Source: Sedimentisphaerales bacterium (GTDB lineage Bacteria > Planctomycetota > Phycisphaerae > Sedimentisphaerales > SM23-30). From it: 10,948 bases of DNA. The translations under genes and the position numbers were made by a program. Every line of letters begins with the position of its first letter. Within the stretch, counting starts at the first letter, position 1. The notes below the pieces were generated by a model, which did not search any database, was not told the origin of the DNA, and saw nothing but the letters and a program-made list of their open reading frames with translations. Below are positions 1 through 6,326 of this stretch, piece by piece. The stretch is from positions 1 to 10,948 of the forward strand of contig DAOWAK010000014.1 of assembly GCA_030634605.1 (NCBI GenBank). Direction: 5' to 3'.

Positions 1-1047
1 GAACAATCTGAAAGCGCTACTGCTGGTTTTGAGCGATATACGCGACAGATGTTTTTTGGGCCGATTGGCAGCGAGGGCCAGAAGCGGCTGAGCGGCAGCC
101 GAGTTACGCTGATCGGGTGCGGGGCGCTGGGTTCGTACCTGGCGGATATGATGGTGCGGGCGGGAGTGGGTCATCTGAAGATCGTGGATCGGGATTTTAT
201 CGAGTTGAACAACCTGCAGCGTCAGTGTCTTTTTGACGAGCAGGACATCGCGGAGAATCTGCCCAAGGCTGAGGCGGCGGCCCGTAAGCTGCGGCTGATT
301 AACAGTGCGGTGGAGATTACTCCGCTGGTGGCTAATGCCGATCATGAATCGATCGAACATTTTACGGATTCTGCTGATCTGATCCTGGACGGCACGGACA
401 ATCTGCAGACCAGGTTTCTGATTAACGACGTCGCGGTGAAACACTCGATCGCGTGGGTTTACGGAGCCTGTCTGGCTTCGACGGGAATGGCGATGGTGAT
501 CCGGGCAGGCGGGAAGCCTTGCCTGCGTTGCCTGATTGACAGTCCGCCGGATCCGGGTAGTCTGGAGACGTGCGAGACGGCTGGGGTGATTTCGCCGGCG
601 GTGGCGTGGGTGGCGGCGTTTCAATTTGCCGAAGCGTTGAAATTGCTGACGGGTAATGATGATGCGGTGAATGGCAATTTTGTTACGTTTGATCTGTGGG
701 AGAACCGTTTTCATCAGATGGATACTAAAACTCTAAAGACGGGATGCAGTTGCTGTAGCGAGCATGAATTTGAGTATTTGTCGGGTAAGGGGAGCCTGTC
801 AACGATCAGCCTGTGCGGCAGGAATTCGGTGCAAATTCGTCCGCGGCGGTCGGGGCAGAAAATTGATCTGGCGGAACTGGCTGAGCGGTTGGCTAAGGCT
901 GAGGCAGTGATTTTTAACGATTTTCTGCTGCGGTTGACGGTGGCGGAACGCGAGATTACTATCTTTCCGGATAGTCGAGCAATTGTAAAAGGAACCAACA
1001 ATATTGACGAAGCCCGATCGCTGTACGCGAAATATGTCGGTCATTAA
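1..1047 (+). CDS. ThiF/MoeB/HesA-family adenylyltransferase (E1-like), 5' partial
   Basis: E1-like enzymes of this family adenylate the C-terminal glycine of a ubiquitin-like sulfur carrier (ThiS or MoaD type) for thiamine, molybdopterin or cysteine synthesis. The reading frame is open to the window edge. The residues just before the ATG at 49 read ERYTRQ, the conserved N-terminal motif of the family, so that ATG is internal and the true start is off the window. Numbering from that ATG: nucleotide-binding GCGALG at 23-28, D47-R-D49, NLQRQ at 55-59, K73, and DGTDN at 114-118 with the metal Asp. Two CxxC zinc pairs are visible (C158/C161 and C233/C236), and Cys175 in ETCETAGV sits at the sulfur-relay cysteine position of ThiF/MoeB. 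The last ~80 residues form an extra domain ending in FPDSRAIVKGT and ARSLYAKYVG, which I recall from MoeB/ThiF homologues of other bacteria. Whether it serves thiamine or molybdopterin cannot be told without the partner gene. Confidence 0.9.
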   Translation, partial: EQSESATAGFERYTRQMFFGPIGSEGQKRLSGSRVTLIGCGALGSYLADMMVRAGVGHLKIVDRDFIELNNLQRQCLFDEQDIAENLPKAEAAARKLRLINSAVEITPLVANADHESIEHFTDSADLILDGTDNLQTRFLINDVAVKHSIAWVYGACLASTGMAMVIRAGGKPCLRCLIDSPPDPGSLETCETAGVISPAVAWVAAFQFAEALKLLTGNDDAVNGNFVTFDLWENRFHQMDTKTLKTGCSCCSEHEFEYLSGKGSLSTISLCGRNSVQIRPRRSGQKIDLAELAERLAKAEAVIFNDFLLRLTVAEREITIFPDSRAIVKGTNNIDEARSLYAKYVGH

Positions 1048-1061
1048 AAACACACGATTTT

Positions 1062-1073
1062 GTAAGTGTTCAC
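1062..1073 (+). repeat. GTAAGTGTTCAC motif, copy 1
   Basis: This 12-mer lies 14 nt after the stop of the E1-like gene. It is repeated exactly at 3927-3938, after the phosphatase gene, and with one change at 8300-8311. Both exact copies are preceded by CGATT one or two bases further upstream. The remaining bases of this gap (1048-1186) show no gene. A loose promoter-like pair (TTGCTG at 1078, TATACC at 1103, spacing 19) is too weak to list separately. Confidence 0.5.
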
Positions 1074-1186
1074 AGTTTTGCTGATTCCAATATTAACGGT
1101 TGTATACCGATCACAAATGAAAACGTGCAGAAAAAGAACAAGAGGTCGAAGGACAGTAGTTAACAATGAAATCGAAGGGTGAAATT

Positions 1187-3919
1187 ATGAAGATTAGAAT
1201 GTTGGGTCTGGTCCTGGTGGGCAGCTTTTTTTATGTCGGTTGCAGCCAGGGTAATACGTTTCAGAGCAGTTGGCACGAATCGGTTGAGCGGACGTGGGTG
1301 GGTCCGGACTACTGGGCCAATCGTCTGCAGGACTGGCAGGTTGCGAACGGTCGGCTGGAATGTCTCTTTGGCGGGCAGGATCGCAATGTTCATCTGCTGA
1401 CGTACGAACTGTACAATCAGCCCGACCTGCTCAGTGAGTTGGGTAAGCTCAGTCAGCTCGATCGGCTGAGCGAGTTAGGCAAGCTGGTTCAACTTGGCAA
1501 GGCCGCGACGCAGGAAAAGAAAGATTCATCCACGGCGACTAAGCAGGCGGATCAGCCGGATCCGTCGGGTGATTTCACGGTTGAGGTAGAGACCGGTCGC
1601 TTGTCGGAGGGCGGCGAGAAATTGGCGCCCGGATGGGTGGGTTTCAAAATCGGTGCCCGTGGGCGGTTTAATGATTACCGTGATTCGGCGGTTCGGGGGC
1701 GGGGAATTAACGTGGGCATTACTACCGATGGACAACTTTTTATTGGAAAGCCTGACGGGTCCAGTGAAAAAATCAGCACTGATTTTGAAAAGTTGAAATT
1801 GCATCTGGCGGCGCGGCCTGCAGGGGAAGGTTATCTGTTAACCCTGACTGTCCGGGACAAAACCGGCAAAGAACTGGCGCGGATTTCCCGCGATGATATC
1901 AAGTGCGGCAGATTGGCGGGTAATCTGGCGTTGGTCTGTCACGGGGACAAAAACAACAGTAATGTCAAGTTCTGGTTTAAAAACTGGAGTGTTTACGGGA
2001 CTAAGGTCGCACATTATCCGGAGCGGGCATATGGGCCGGTGCTTTTTGTTCAATACACGCTCAGCCGAGGCGTGGTCAGGCTAACGGCCCAGATGGCACC
2101 GATCGGTAACGGTTCGGCGAATCTGGAAATGCAGGTCAGAAAGGGTCTGCACTGGAAGCCGATTTCTCAGGCGGCTATCGACCCTATGGCGCGGACCGCT
2201 ACATTTGAGGTTACGGCCTGGGATGGCAGCCGGGATTGGCCTTATCGACTGGTTTATTCGCTGGCTGATGCCGACGGGGGCTTTAGCCAAACCTTTTTCA
2301 CCGGCACAATTCGTAAAGAGCCGATTGATAAAAATGAAATTACCGTAGCGGCCTTCACCGGCAACAATGATCTGGGTTTTCCCAATAATGACATTATCGC
2401 CCAATTGAAATTGCAAGATCCTGATCTGCTGTTTTTCAGTGGGGATCAGATTTACGAAGGGATTGGCGGCTATGGTGCGCAGCGGAGCCCCGTCGATAAA
2501 GCTACGCTGGACTATCTGCGGAAGTGGTACATTTTCGGCTGGTGCTATCGGGATTTGATGCGGAACCGGCCGACCGTTTCTATCCCTGACGATCACGATG
2601 TTTATCACGGCAATATCTGGGGTTGCAGCGGGAAAGCCACCAAGGACGGCCTGGGCGGTACCAATGCCCAGGACAGCGGCGGTTACAAAATGCCTCCCGA
2701 CTGGGTTAACATGGTCGAGCGGACCCAGACCAGTCATCTGCCGGCGCCGTTCGATCCGACGCCTGTCCAGCAGGGAATCGGTGTTTATTACACGGATCTG
2801 AATTACGGGGGCATCAGCTTTGCGGTTCTGGAAGATCGAAAGTTCAAGTCGGCTCCCAAGCCATTGCTGGGCAAATGGAAAATCTGGAACGGCTGGGCTC
2901 AGAACCGGGACTTTAACGCCGAAACTGTGGCTGACGTTGACGGTGCGGTATTGCTGGGTGAAAGGCAGCTTGATTTTCTGAACCACTGGGCGGCGGACTG
3001 GTCGGATAACGCCTGGATGAAGGTGGTACTGTCGCAAACCATTTTCGCCAACGTTGCCACGCTGCCTGCTACCGAGACCAGCGACCAAAACACCCCCAGG
3101 CTGCGCATTATGCCGATCGGCGAATACGCTCCGAACGATACATGTGTAGCGGACCTGGACTCTAATGGTTGGCCTCAGACGCCGCGGAACAATGCCCTGC
3201 GGGAAATTCGGCGTGGTTTTGCCTTTCACATTGCCGGCGATCAGCATCTGGGCAGCACCATTCAGTACGGTATCGATGACTGGCATGATGCCGGTTACGC
3301 GTTTTGTGTGCCGGCGGTTTCGAATATTTGGCCTCGACGGTGGTTCCCACCCACCCCCGGGGGCAACCGCAAAACCGGCTTGCCAAAATATACCGGCGAT
3401 TTCAAGGATGGTTTCGGCAACAAAATTACTGTGCACGCGGTATCGAATCCGGTTTTTACCGGTTTGAAACCTGCCAGCCTTTATGACCGTGCCACCGGCT
3501 TCGGGCTGATCCGTTTTAATCGAGACAGCCGCGACATTACAATTGAATGTTGGCCGCGGGTTGGGGCGAACGAAAACTCTCATCCAGTTCAATACCCCGG
3601 CTGGCCGATCGTTATCAACCAACTGGACAACTTCGACCCGCCCACTGATGTGTTTCTACCGACGCTGGAAATCGCGGGTACTACCGATCCGGTGGTCCAG
3701 GTTATTGATGAATCCAATGAGAAAATCGTTTACACCCTGCGAATCAAGGGCAACAGTTTCAGCCCCAAAGTGCTCACGGCTGGTTCTTATACGGTTGTCA
3801 TCAGTCAGCCGGACGATAACCGATTCAAAACTATCAGAAATGTTAAGTCGATTTCGTCAGAAGTCTCCAAAACGATTAAGGTTGATTTCAGCGAGAGTTT
3901 ATTCAAGGAAGCTTTTTGA
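1187..3919 (+). CDS. PhoD-like metallophosphatase lipoprotein with N-terminal lectin-like domain
   Basis: Predicted secreted phosphomonoesterase/diesterase of the alkaline phosphatase D class, anchored as a lipoprotein. I chose the ATG at 1187 over the in-frame ATG at 1166. The former has AAGGGTG about 6 nt upstream and gives a compact signal: MKIR, a hydrophobic stretch, then VGC with the lipid Cys near residue 19. The protein is then 910 aa. Residues ~25-270 look like a concanavalin-type beta-sandwich (WVGPDYWANRLQDWQVANG), interrupted by a hexapeptide-repeat insertion at ~82-105. The phosphatase core follows: SGDQIYE at 418-424, PDDHDVYHGNIWG around 467-479 and AGDQHLGS at 683-690. These Asp/His residues are the usual metal ligands of the class. 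A short beta-rich domain closes the protein. It stands alone on this strand; the hairpins at 4008 and 4075 could end its transcript. Substrate is unknown, and the sequence is long for PhoD (usually 500-600 aa). Confidence 0.85.
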   Translation: MKIRMLGLVLVGSFFYVGCSQGNTFQSSWHESVERTWVGPDYWANRLQDWQVANGRLECLFGGQDRNVHLLTYELYNQPDLLSELGKLSQLDRLSELGKLVQLGKAATQEKKDSSTATKQADQPDPSGDFTVEVETGRLSEGGEKLAPGWVGFKIGARGRFNDYRDSAVRGRGINVGITTDGQLFIGKPDGSSEKISTDFEKLKLHLAARPAGEGYLLTLTVRDKTGKELARISRDDIKCGRLAGNLALVCHGDKNNSNVKFWFKNWSVYGTKVAHYPERAYGPVLFVQYTLSRGVVRLTAQMAPIGNGSANLEMQVRKGLHWKPISQAAIDPMARTATFEVTAWDGSRDWPYRLVYSLADADGGFSQTFFTGTIRKEPIDKNEITVAAFTGNNDLGFPNNDIIAQLKLQDPDLLFFSGDQIYEGIGGYGAQRSPVDKATLDYLRKWYIFGWCYRDLMRNRPTVSIPDDHDVYHGNIWGCSGKATKDGLGGTNAQDSGGYKMPPDWVNMVERTQTSHLPAPFDPTPVQQGIGVYYTDLNYGGISFAVLEDRKFKSAPKPLLGKWKIWNGWAQNRDFNAETVADVDGAVLLGERQLDFLNHWAADWSDNAWMKVVLSQTIFANVATLPATETSDQNTPRLRIMPIGEYAPNDTCVADLDSNGWPQTPRNNALREIRRGFAFHIAGDQHLGSTIQYGIDDWHDAGYAFCVPAVSNIWPRRWFPPTPGGNRKTGLPKYTGDFKDGFGNKITVHAVSNPVFTGLKPASLYDRATGFGLIRFNRDSRDITIECWPRVGANENSHPVQYPGWPIVINQLDNFDPPTDVFLPTLEIAGTTDPVVQVIDESNEKIVYTLRIKGNSFSPKVLTAGSYTVVISQPDDNRFKTIRNVKSISSEVSKTIKVDFSESLFKEAF
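1430..1501 (+). repeat. Four in-frame hexapeptide repeats inside the phosphatase gene
   Basis: The codons spell LSELGK, LSQLDR, LSELGK and LVQLGK back to back (18 bp each, or two 36-bp units at 1430-1465 and 1466-1501). Synonymous positions differ between copies (CTC AGT GAG TTG versus CTG AGC GAG TTA), so the repeat is old or held at the protein level. A Lys/Gln/Ser/Thr-rich linker follows, to about 1560. The stretch interrupts the lectin-like domain and may form a short amphipathic helix or a flexible arm. Confidence 0.7.
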
Positions 3920-3953
3920 GCGATTCGTAAGTGTTCACGGTAATCAAGATGAA

Positions 3954-3984
3954 ACCGCCGATAGACGCCGATGAACGCGGATTA
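3954..3984. repeat. Short-period dispersed-type repeat (ACCGCCGATAG / ACGCCGATGA / ACGCGGATTA)
   Basis: Three near-copies of a 10-11 base unit run head to tail into the first 67-bp repeat. From memory, similar strings (aaccgcagat..acgcagatgaac..) are scattered between genes in many Planctomycetota and Deltaproteobacteria. Here only the local periodicity is directly visible. Confidence 0.4.
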
Positions 3985-4007
3985 TTTCGCCCTTTCAGGA
4001 TAAGTTT

Positions 4008-4034
4008 CCCCCGCCTGGCGGCTGGGGGCTTTTT
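4008..4034 (+). terminator. Terminator-like hairpin, first copy
   Basis: CCCCC-GCC pairs with GGC-t-GGGGG around a TGGC loop (8 bp with one bulged T), followed by C and TTTTT at 4030-4034. It lies about 90 nt after the phosphatase stop and is in the right orientation to end that transcript. Because it is part of a duplicated repeat, a terminator role is an inference. Confidence 0.5.
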
Positions 4035-4074
4035 GGTGAGAACGCGGATTATTTCGCCCTTTCAGGGCAAGTGT

Positions 4075-4101
4075 CCCCCGCCTGGCGGCTGGGGGCTTTT
4101 T
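4075..4101 (+). terminator. Terminator-like hairpin, second copy
   Basis: This is an exact copy of the hairpin at 4008 within the second 67-bp unit, with TTTTT at 4097-4101. In tandem with the first it would give a double terminator between the phosphatase gene and bioA. Confidence 0.5.
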
Positions 4102-4268
4102 GGTGAGAGTTGACGCCAACGCCAAAAGGCTCTAGCGACCGTAATATTAATCTGAAAACGCGGGTTTTTGTGTTTAGTTTATCAGATAGAGGGACTTTTG
4201 GCGGTGACATCAGAGAGAGTTATTTATTTCTGTGAACGGTTACAGAAAATGAAGTTTTTCAAGACTGG

Positions 4269-4288
4269 ATTCCCGCTTTCGCGGGAAT
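4269..4288. repeat. REP-like palindrome ATTCCCGC-TTTC-GCGGGAAT
   Basis: Perfect 8-bp stem with a 4-nt loop, in the context TGGATTCCCGC...GCGGGAATGACA, ending 37 nt before the bioA start. Palindromes of this exact type (ATTCCC...GGGAAT) are known as highly repeated intergenic elements in many bacteria, including Neisseria dRS3. It has no T-run, so it is not a typical terminator. It falls in the bioA leader and could affect the mRNA. Confidence 0.65.
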
Positions 4289-4325
4289 GACAAGAAAAAA
4301 TGATTCTTTCTTAAAATAGGACAAA

Positions 4326-5690
4326 ATGAATAATCTGCAACAATGGGATCAGCGATACGTTTGGCACCCTTTTACGCCGATGAAGCTTTGGCTTGATAGT
4401 GAGCCGCTGGTGATTGAGCGGGGTGAAGGAGTTTATCTGTTCGACACCGAGGGGCGACGCTACATTGACGGGGTTTCGTCGCTGTGGTGCAATGTGCACG
4501 GGCACAATCATCCGGTGATCAACGCCGCGATTCAGGAACAGCTGGGCAAGATCGCGCACAGCACGATGCTGGGGCTGGCGTCGGGGCCGAGCATTGAACT
4601 GGCTAAGCAGCTGGTTGAGATTACTCCGGACGGCCTGGATAAGGTTTTTTATTCGGACAGCGGTGCGACGGCGGTGGAAATTGCTATCAAAATCGCCTTT
4701 CAGTACTGGCGTAATCTGGGCGAGGCGAAAAGGACACGATTTGTCGCCTTGAAGCAGTCTTATCACGGTGACACCATGGGTAGCGTCAGTGTCGGCGGTA
4801 TCGAGATTTTTCATCGCATTTTCGGTCCGCTGACCTTCAAATCTATTTTTTCGGAGAGCCCCCACCCCTATCGGTTTGAGGGGAGTGCCGATCAGTGTCG
4901 TGAGCACTGTCTGAAAGAGATGGATAAGTTGCTGGCTGAGCACGGCGATGAGGTAGCGGCGGTTGTGGTCGAGCCGTTGGTTCAGGGGGCGGCGGGGCTG
5001 ATTATGCATCCGGAGGGATTTTTGGCGGGGGTAGCGAAACTGGCGAAAGAACATGGTGTGCTGTTGATTGCCGACGAGGTAGCGACCGGTTTCGGCAAGA
5101 CGGGCACGATGTTTGCGTGCGAGCAGGAAGAGGTGCGGCCGGACATTATGTGTCTGGCTAAGGGACTGACCGGCGGGTATCTACCGGTGGCGGCGACGTT
5201 GGCCAGTGAGCGGATTTTCGAGGCGTTCCTGGCGGAGCCTTATCTGGAGACCACGTTCTATCACGGGCACACCTACACGGGCAACGCTTTGGGTTGTGCG
5301 GCGGCGTTGGGTTGTTTGCGGGTGTTCGAGCAGGAAAAGACGCTGGAGAATCTGGCGGGCAAAATCGAGCTGCTGGAAAAACAGCTGGGACGGATTGCGA
5401 AACTGGATTATGTTGGTGACGTACGTAATCGGGGTGTGATGGCTGCGATTGAACTGGTGGCGGACAAAGCCAGCAAAGCGGACTTTGCCTGCGAACGACG
5501 GATCGGTGCTCAGTTGTGTGAATTGATGCGAGCTAAAGGGGTGCTGCTGCGGCCGCTGGGAAATGTGCTGGTGATTATGCCGCCGTTGTCGATTTCACTG
5601 GAACAACTGCAGGAATTGATGGAAGTGGTAAGTGAGGCTATTGAGCAGGATTTACCGAAATTGGTTCTAGGTAATTATGTCGCTGGATGA
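4326..5690 (+). CDS. bioA: Adenosylmethionine-8-amino-7-oxononanoate aminotransferase (BioA, DAPA synthase)
   Basis: PLP-dependent class III aminotransferase that converts 7-keto-8-aminopelargonate to 7,8-diaminopelargonate in biotin synthesis, in the cytosol. At 454 aa it is a little longer than E. coli BioA (429). Visible motifs: RYVWHPFTPM at 10-19, phosphate-binding SGATAVE, SYHGDTMGS with Tyr146, ADEVATGFGKTG with PLP-ring Asp250, AKGLTGGYLP with the Schiff-base Lys279, HGHTYTGNALGCAA, and substrate Arg409 in LLRPLGN. Relative to E. coli numbering (offset +5 here), Lys258 replaces Arg253 and Phe16 replaces Tyr17, residues tied to substrate and donor handling, so use of an amino donor other than SAM (BioK-like, lysine) is possible. 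The start has AGGA four bases upstream. No other bio gene is adjacent and I saw no clear BirA operator. The 3' end overlaps nikR on the other strand by 24 bp. Confidence 0.95.
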   Translation: MNNLQQWDQRYVWHPFTPMKLWLDSEPLVIERGEGVYLFDTEGRRYIDGVSSLWCNVHGHNHPVINAAIQEQLGKIAHSTMLGLASGPSIELAKQLVEITPDGLDKVFYSDSGATAVEIAIKIAFQYWRNLGEAKRTRFVALKQSYHGDTMGSVSVGGIEIFHRIFGPLTFKSIFSESPHPYRFEGSADQCREHCLKEMDKLLAEHGDEVAAVVVEPLVQGAAGLIMHPEGFLAGVAKLAKEHGVLLIADEVATGFGKTGTMFACEQEEVRPDIMCLAKGLTGGYLPVAATLASERIFEAFLAEPYLETTFYHGHTYTGNALGCAAALGCLRVFEQEKTLENLAGKIELLEKQLGRIAKLDYVGDVRNRGVMAAIELVADKASKADFACERRIGAQLCELMRAKGVLLRPLGNVLVIMPPLSISLEQLQELMEVVSEAIEQDLPKLVLGNYVAG

Positions 5691-6086
5691 CATCAGGTTC
5701 ACTTTGCTTAACTTTACTCCCTTGAGGCTAACGATGTGGTCGGCGATTTTCTGGATTTCCGAGACCTTGCCCTTCAGGATGATAATCTCCATGCAGTTGT
5801 GATGGTCGAGGTGGACGTGCATGGAACAGATGGTCTTGATGACAAATTCGTGCTGGATTTCCACCAGCCGCTGTGAAAGTTTCATGGTGTGGTGATCGTA
5901 AATCAGGTAGATCGCCGCAACGGCATTGGAATTGGGCTGGGCCAGTTCCTGCTCCATTAGTTTGTGCCGAATTATGTCGCGAATGGCTTCGGAGCGATTG
6001 GTATAACTTTTCTGGCGGATGTATTTGTCGAACTGCTTGAGTAACTTATTATCCAGAGAAACACCAATACGTTCCAGATCGCTCAT
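5667..6086 (-). CDS. nikR: Nickel-responsive transcriptional regulator NikR
   Basis: 139-aa ribbon-helix-helix regulator that binds Ni(II) and represses nickel uptake genes. Residues 1-45 carry the DNA-binding part (ERIGVSLDNKLLKQFDKYI, then TNRSEAIRDIIR), and the rest is the ACT-like metal-binding and tetramerisation domain. The four square-planar nickel ligands of E. coli NikR (His76, His87, His89, Cys95) are all present with a constant +3 offset: His79, His90, His92 and Cys98 (HVHLDHHNCME). The length matches the family. Its ribosome-binding site (GAGGAA) sits inside the end of the decayed cupin frame, whose stop is 4 nt before this ATG, suggesting they were once translated together. No nickel transporter, hydrogenase or urease gene is in the window, and I saw no GTATGA-N16-TCATAC type operator nearby. 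It converges with bioA and the coding ends overlap, with no terminator between them. Confidence 0.95.
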   Translation of the reverse strand: MSDLERIGVSLDNKLLKQFDKYIRQKSYTNRSEAIRDIIRHKLMEQELAQPNSNAVAAIYLIYDHHTMKLSQRLVEIQHEFVIKTICSMHVHLDHHNCMEIIILKGKVSEIQKIADHIVSLKGVKLSKVNLMSSSDIIT

Positions 6087-6090
6087 TTTT

Positions 6091-6288
6091 CTATTCCTCT
6101 TTATCGTCCTTGAATGCCGGTTCGCGGTGGATTTCCACCGGCGCTACACAATAAATATAAACCAACGGCTCGGAGCTGTTGTTGACGATATTATGCCGGG
6201 TATGCGGAGGAATGTAAACGATTTTTTCCAACGCCGGGCTGGGGAAATGGAGCAGGTGAGTGTTTGAGTCAACCGCGCAGGGAAGAAG
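6091..6288 (-). pseudogene. 3' remnant of a small cupin-domain protein
   Basis: This 65-codon open stretch ends with a TAG 4 nt before nikR. It encodes IVYIPPHTRHNIVNN and EPLVYIYCVAP, a recognisable second cupin motif (P-x-x-x-x-H-x3-N) and following strand. The first cupin motif (HxH...E...G) is missing: the frame meets a TAA at 6289-6291, and none of the bases upstream, up to the end of the pseudopilin gene, resembles cupin sequence. No ATG or GTG lies in the frame; the only TTG is at codon 20 and has no ribosome-binding site. I read it as the surviving third or half of a gene lost by a deletion or rearrangement whose breakpoint is near 6230-6290. The C-terminal tail (HREPAFKDDKEE) looks intact. 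A frameshifted or very short functional peptide is less likely. Confidence 0.65.
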
Positions 6289-6326
6289 TTACCCATTCTA
6301 CGCTTACTATGCTTGCAGATGGTGTT

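Larger units (their letters stand above)
3973..4106. repeat. 67-bp tandem direct repeat, two copies
   Basis: Copies at 3973-4039 and 4040-4106 differ at only three of 67 positions (GAT to GGC at two bases, and one T to G shortly after). Each starts GAACGCGGATTATTTCGCCC and ends with a C-rich/G-rich hairpin and a T-run. The near identity shows a recent duplication or ongoing homogenisation. Confidence 0.9.
3927..4243. mobile_element. Repeat-bounded intergenic segment with GTAA-type imperfect inverted ends
   Basis: GTAAGTGTTCAC at 3927-3938 is matched in inverted orientation by GTGAACGGTTAC at 4232-4243 (10 of 12 positions). Inside lie the 67-bp tandem duplication and a second inverted pair, CGCCAAAAG at 4120-4128 and CTTTTGGCG at 4195-4203. 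There is no open reading frame of note. Ends starting GTAA resemble IS66-family ends, so this may be a non-autonomous element or the decayed remains of one. Against this, the 8 bases on each side (AGCGATTC and AGAAAATG) do not form a target duplication. It fills most of the 406-nt gap between the phosphatase and bioA; nothing else is recognised there except the palindrome at 4269. Confidence 0.35.

Noticed and set aside
1078..1108. Promoter upstream of the phosphatase gene (TTGCTG / TATACC)
   Set aside because: Spacing of 19 and a poor match; not distinguishable from chance.
2081..3622. 513-aa open frame on the minus strand opposite the phosphatase gene
   Set aside because: It is antisense to a gene with clear domain motifs, and its translation is Arg/Pro/Val-rich with no recognisable domain; high GC at third positions explains the long frame.
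3973..4106. Tandem repeat as a CRISPR array
   Set aside because: Two directly abutting 67-bp copies with no spacers and no cas genes nearby.
4311..5054. 247-aa minus-strand open frame opposite bioA
   Set aside because: Shadow of a strongly conserved enzyme gene; its composition is Arg/Gln/Asn-rich with no motif.
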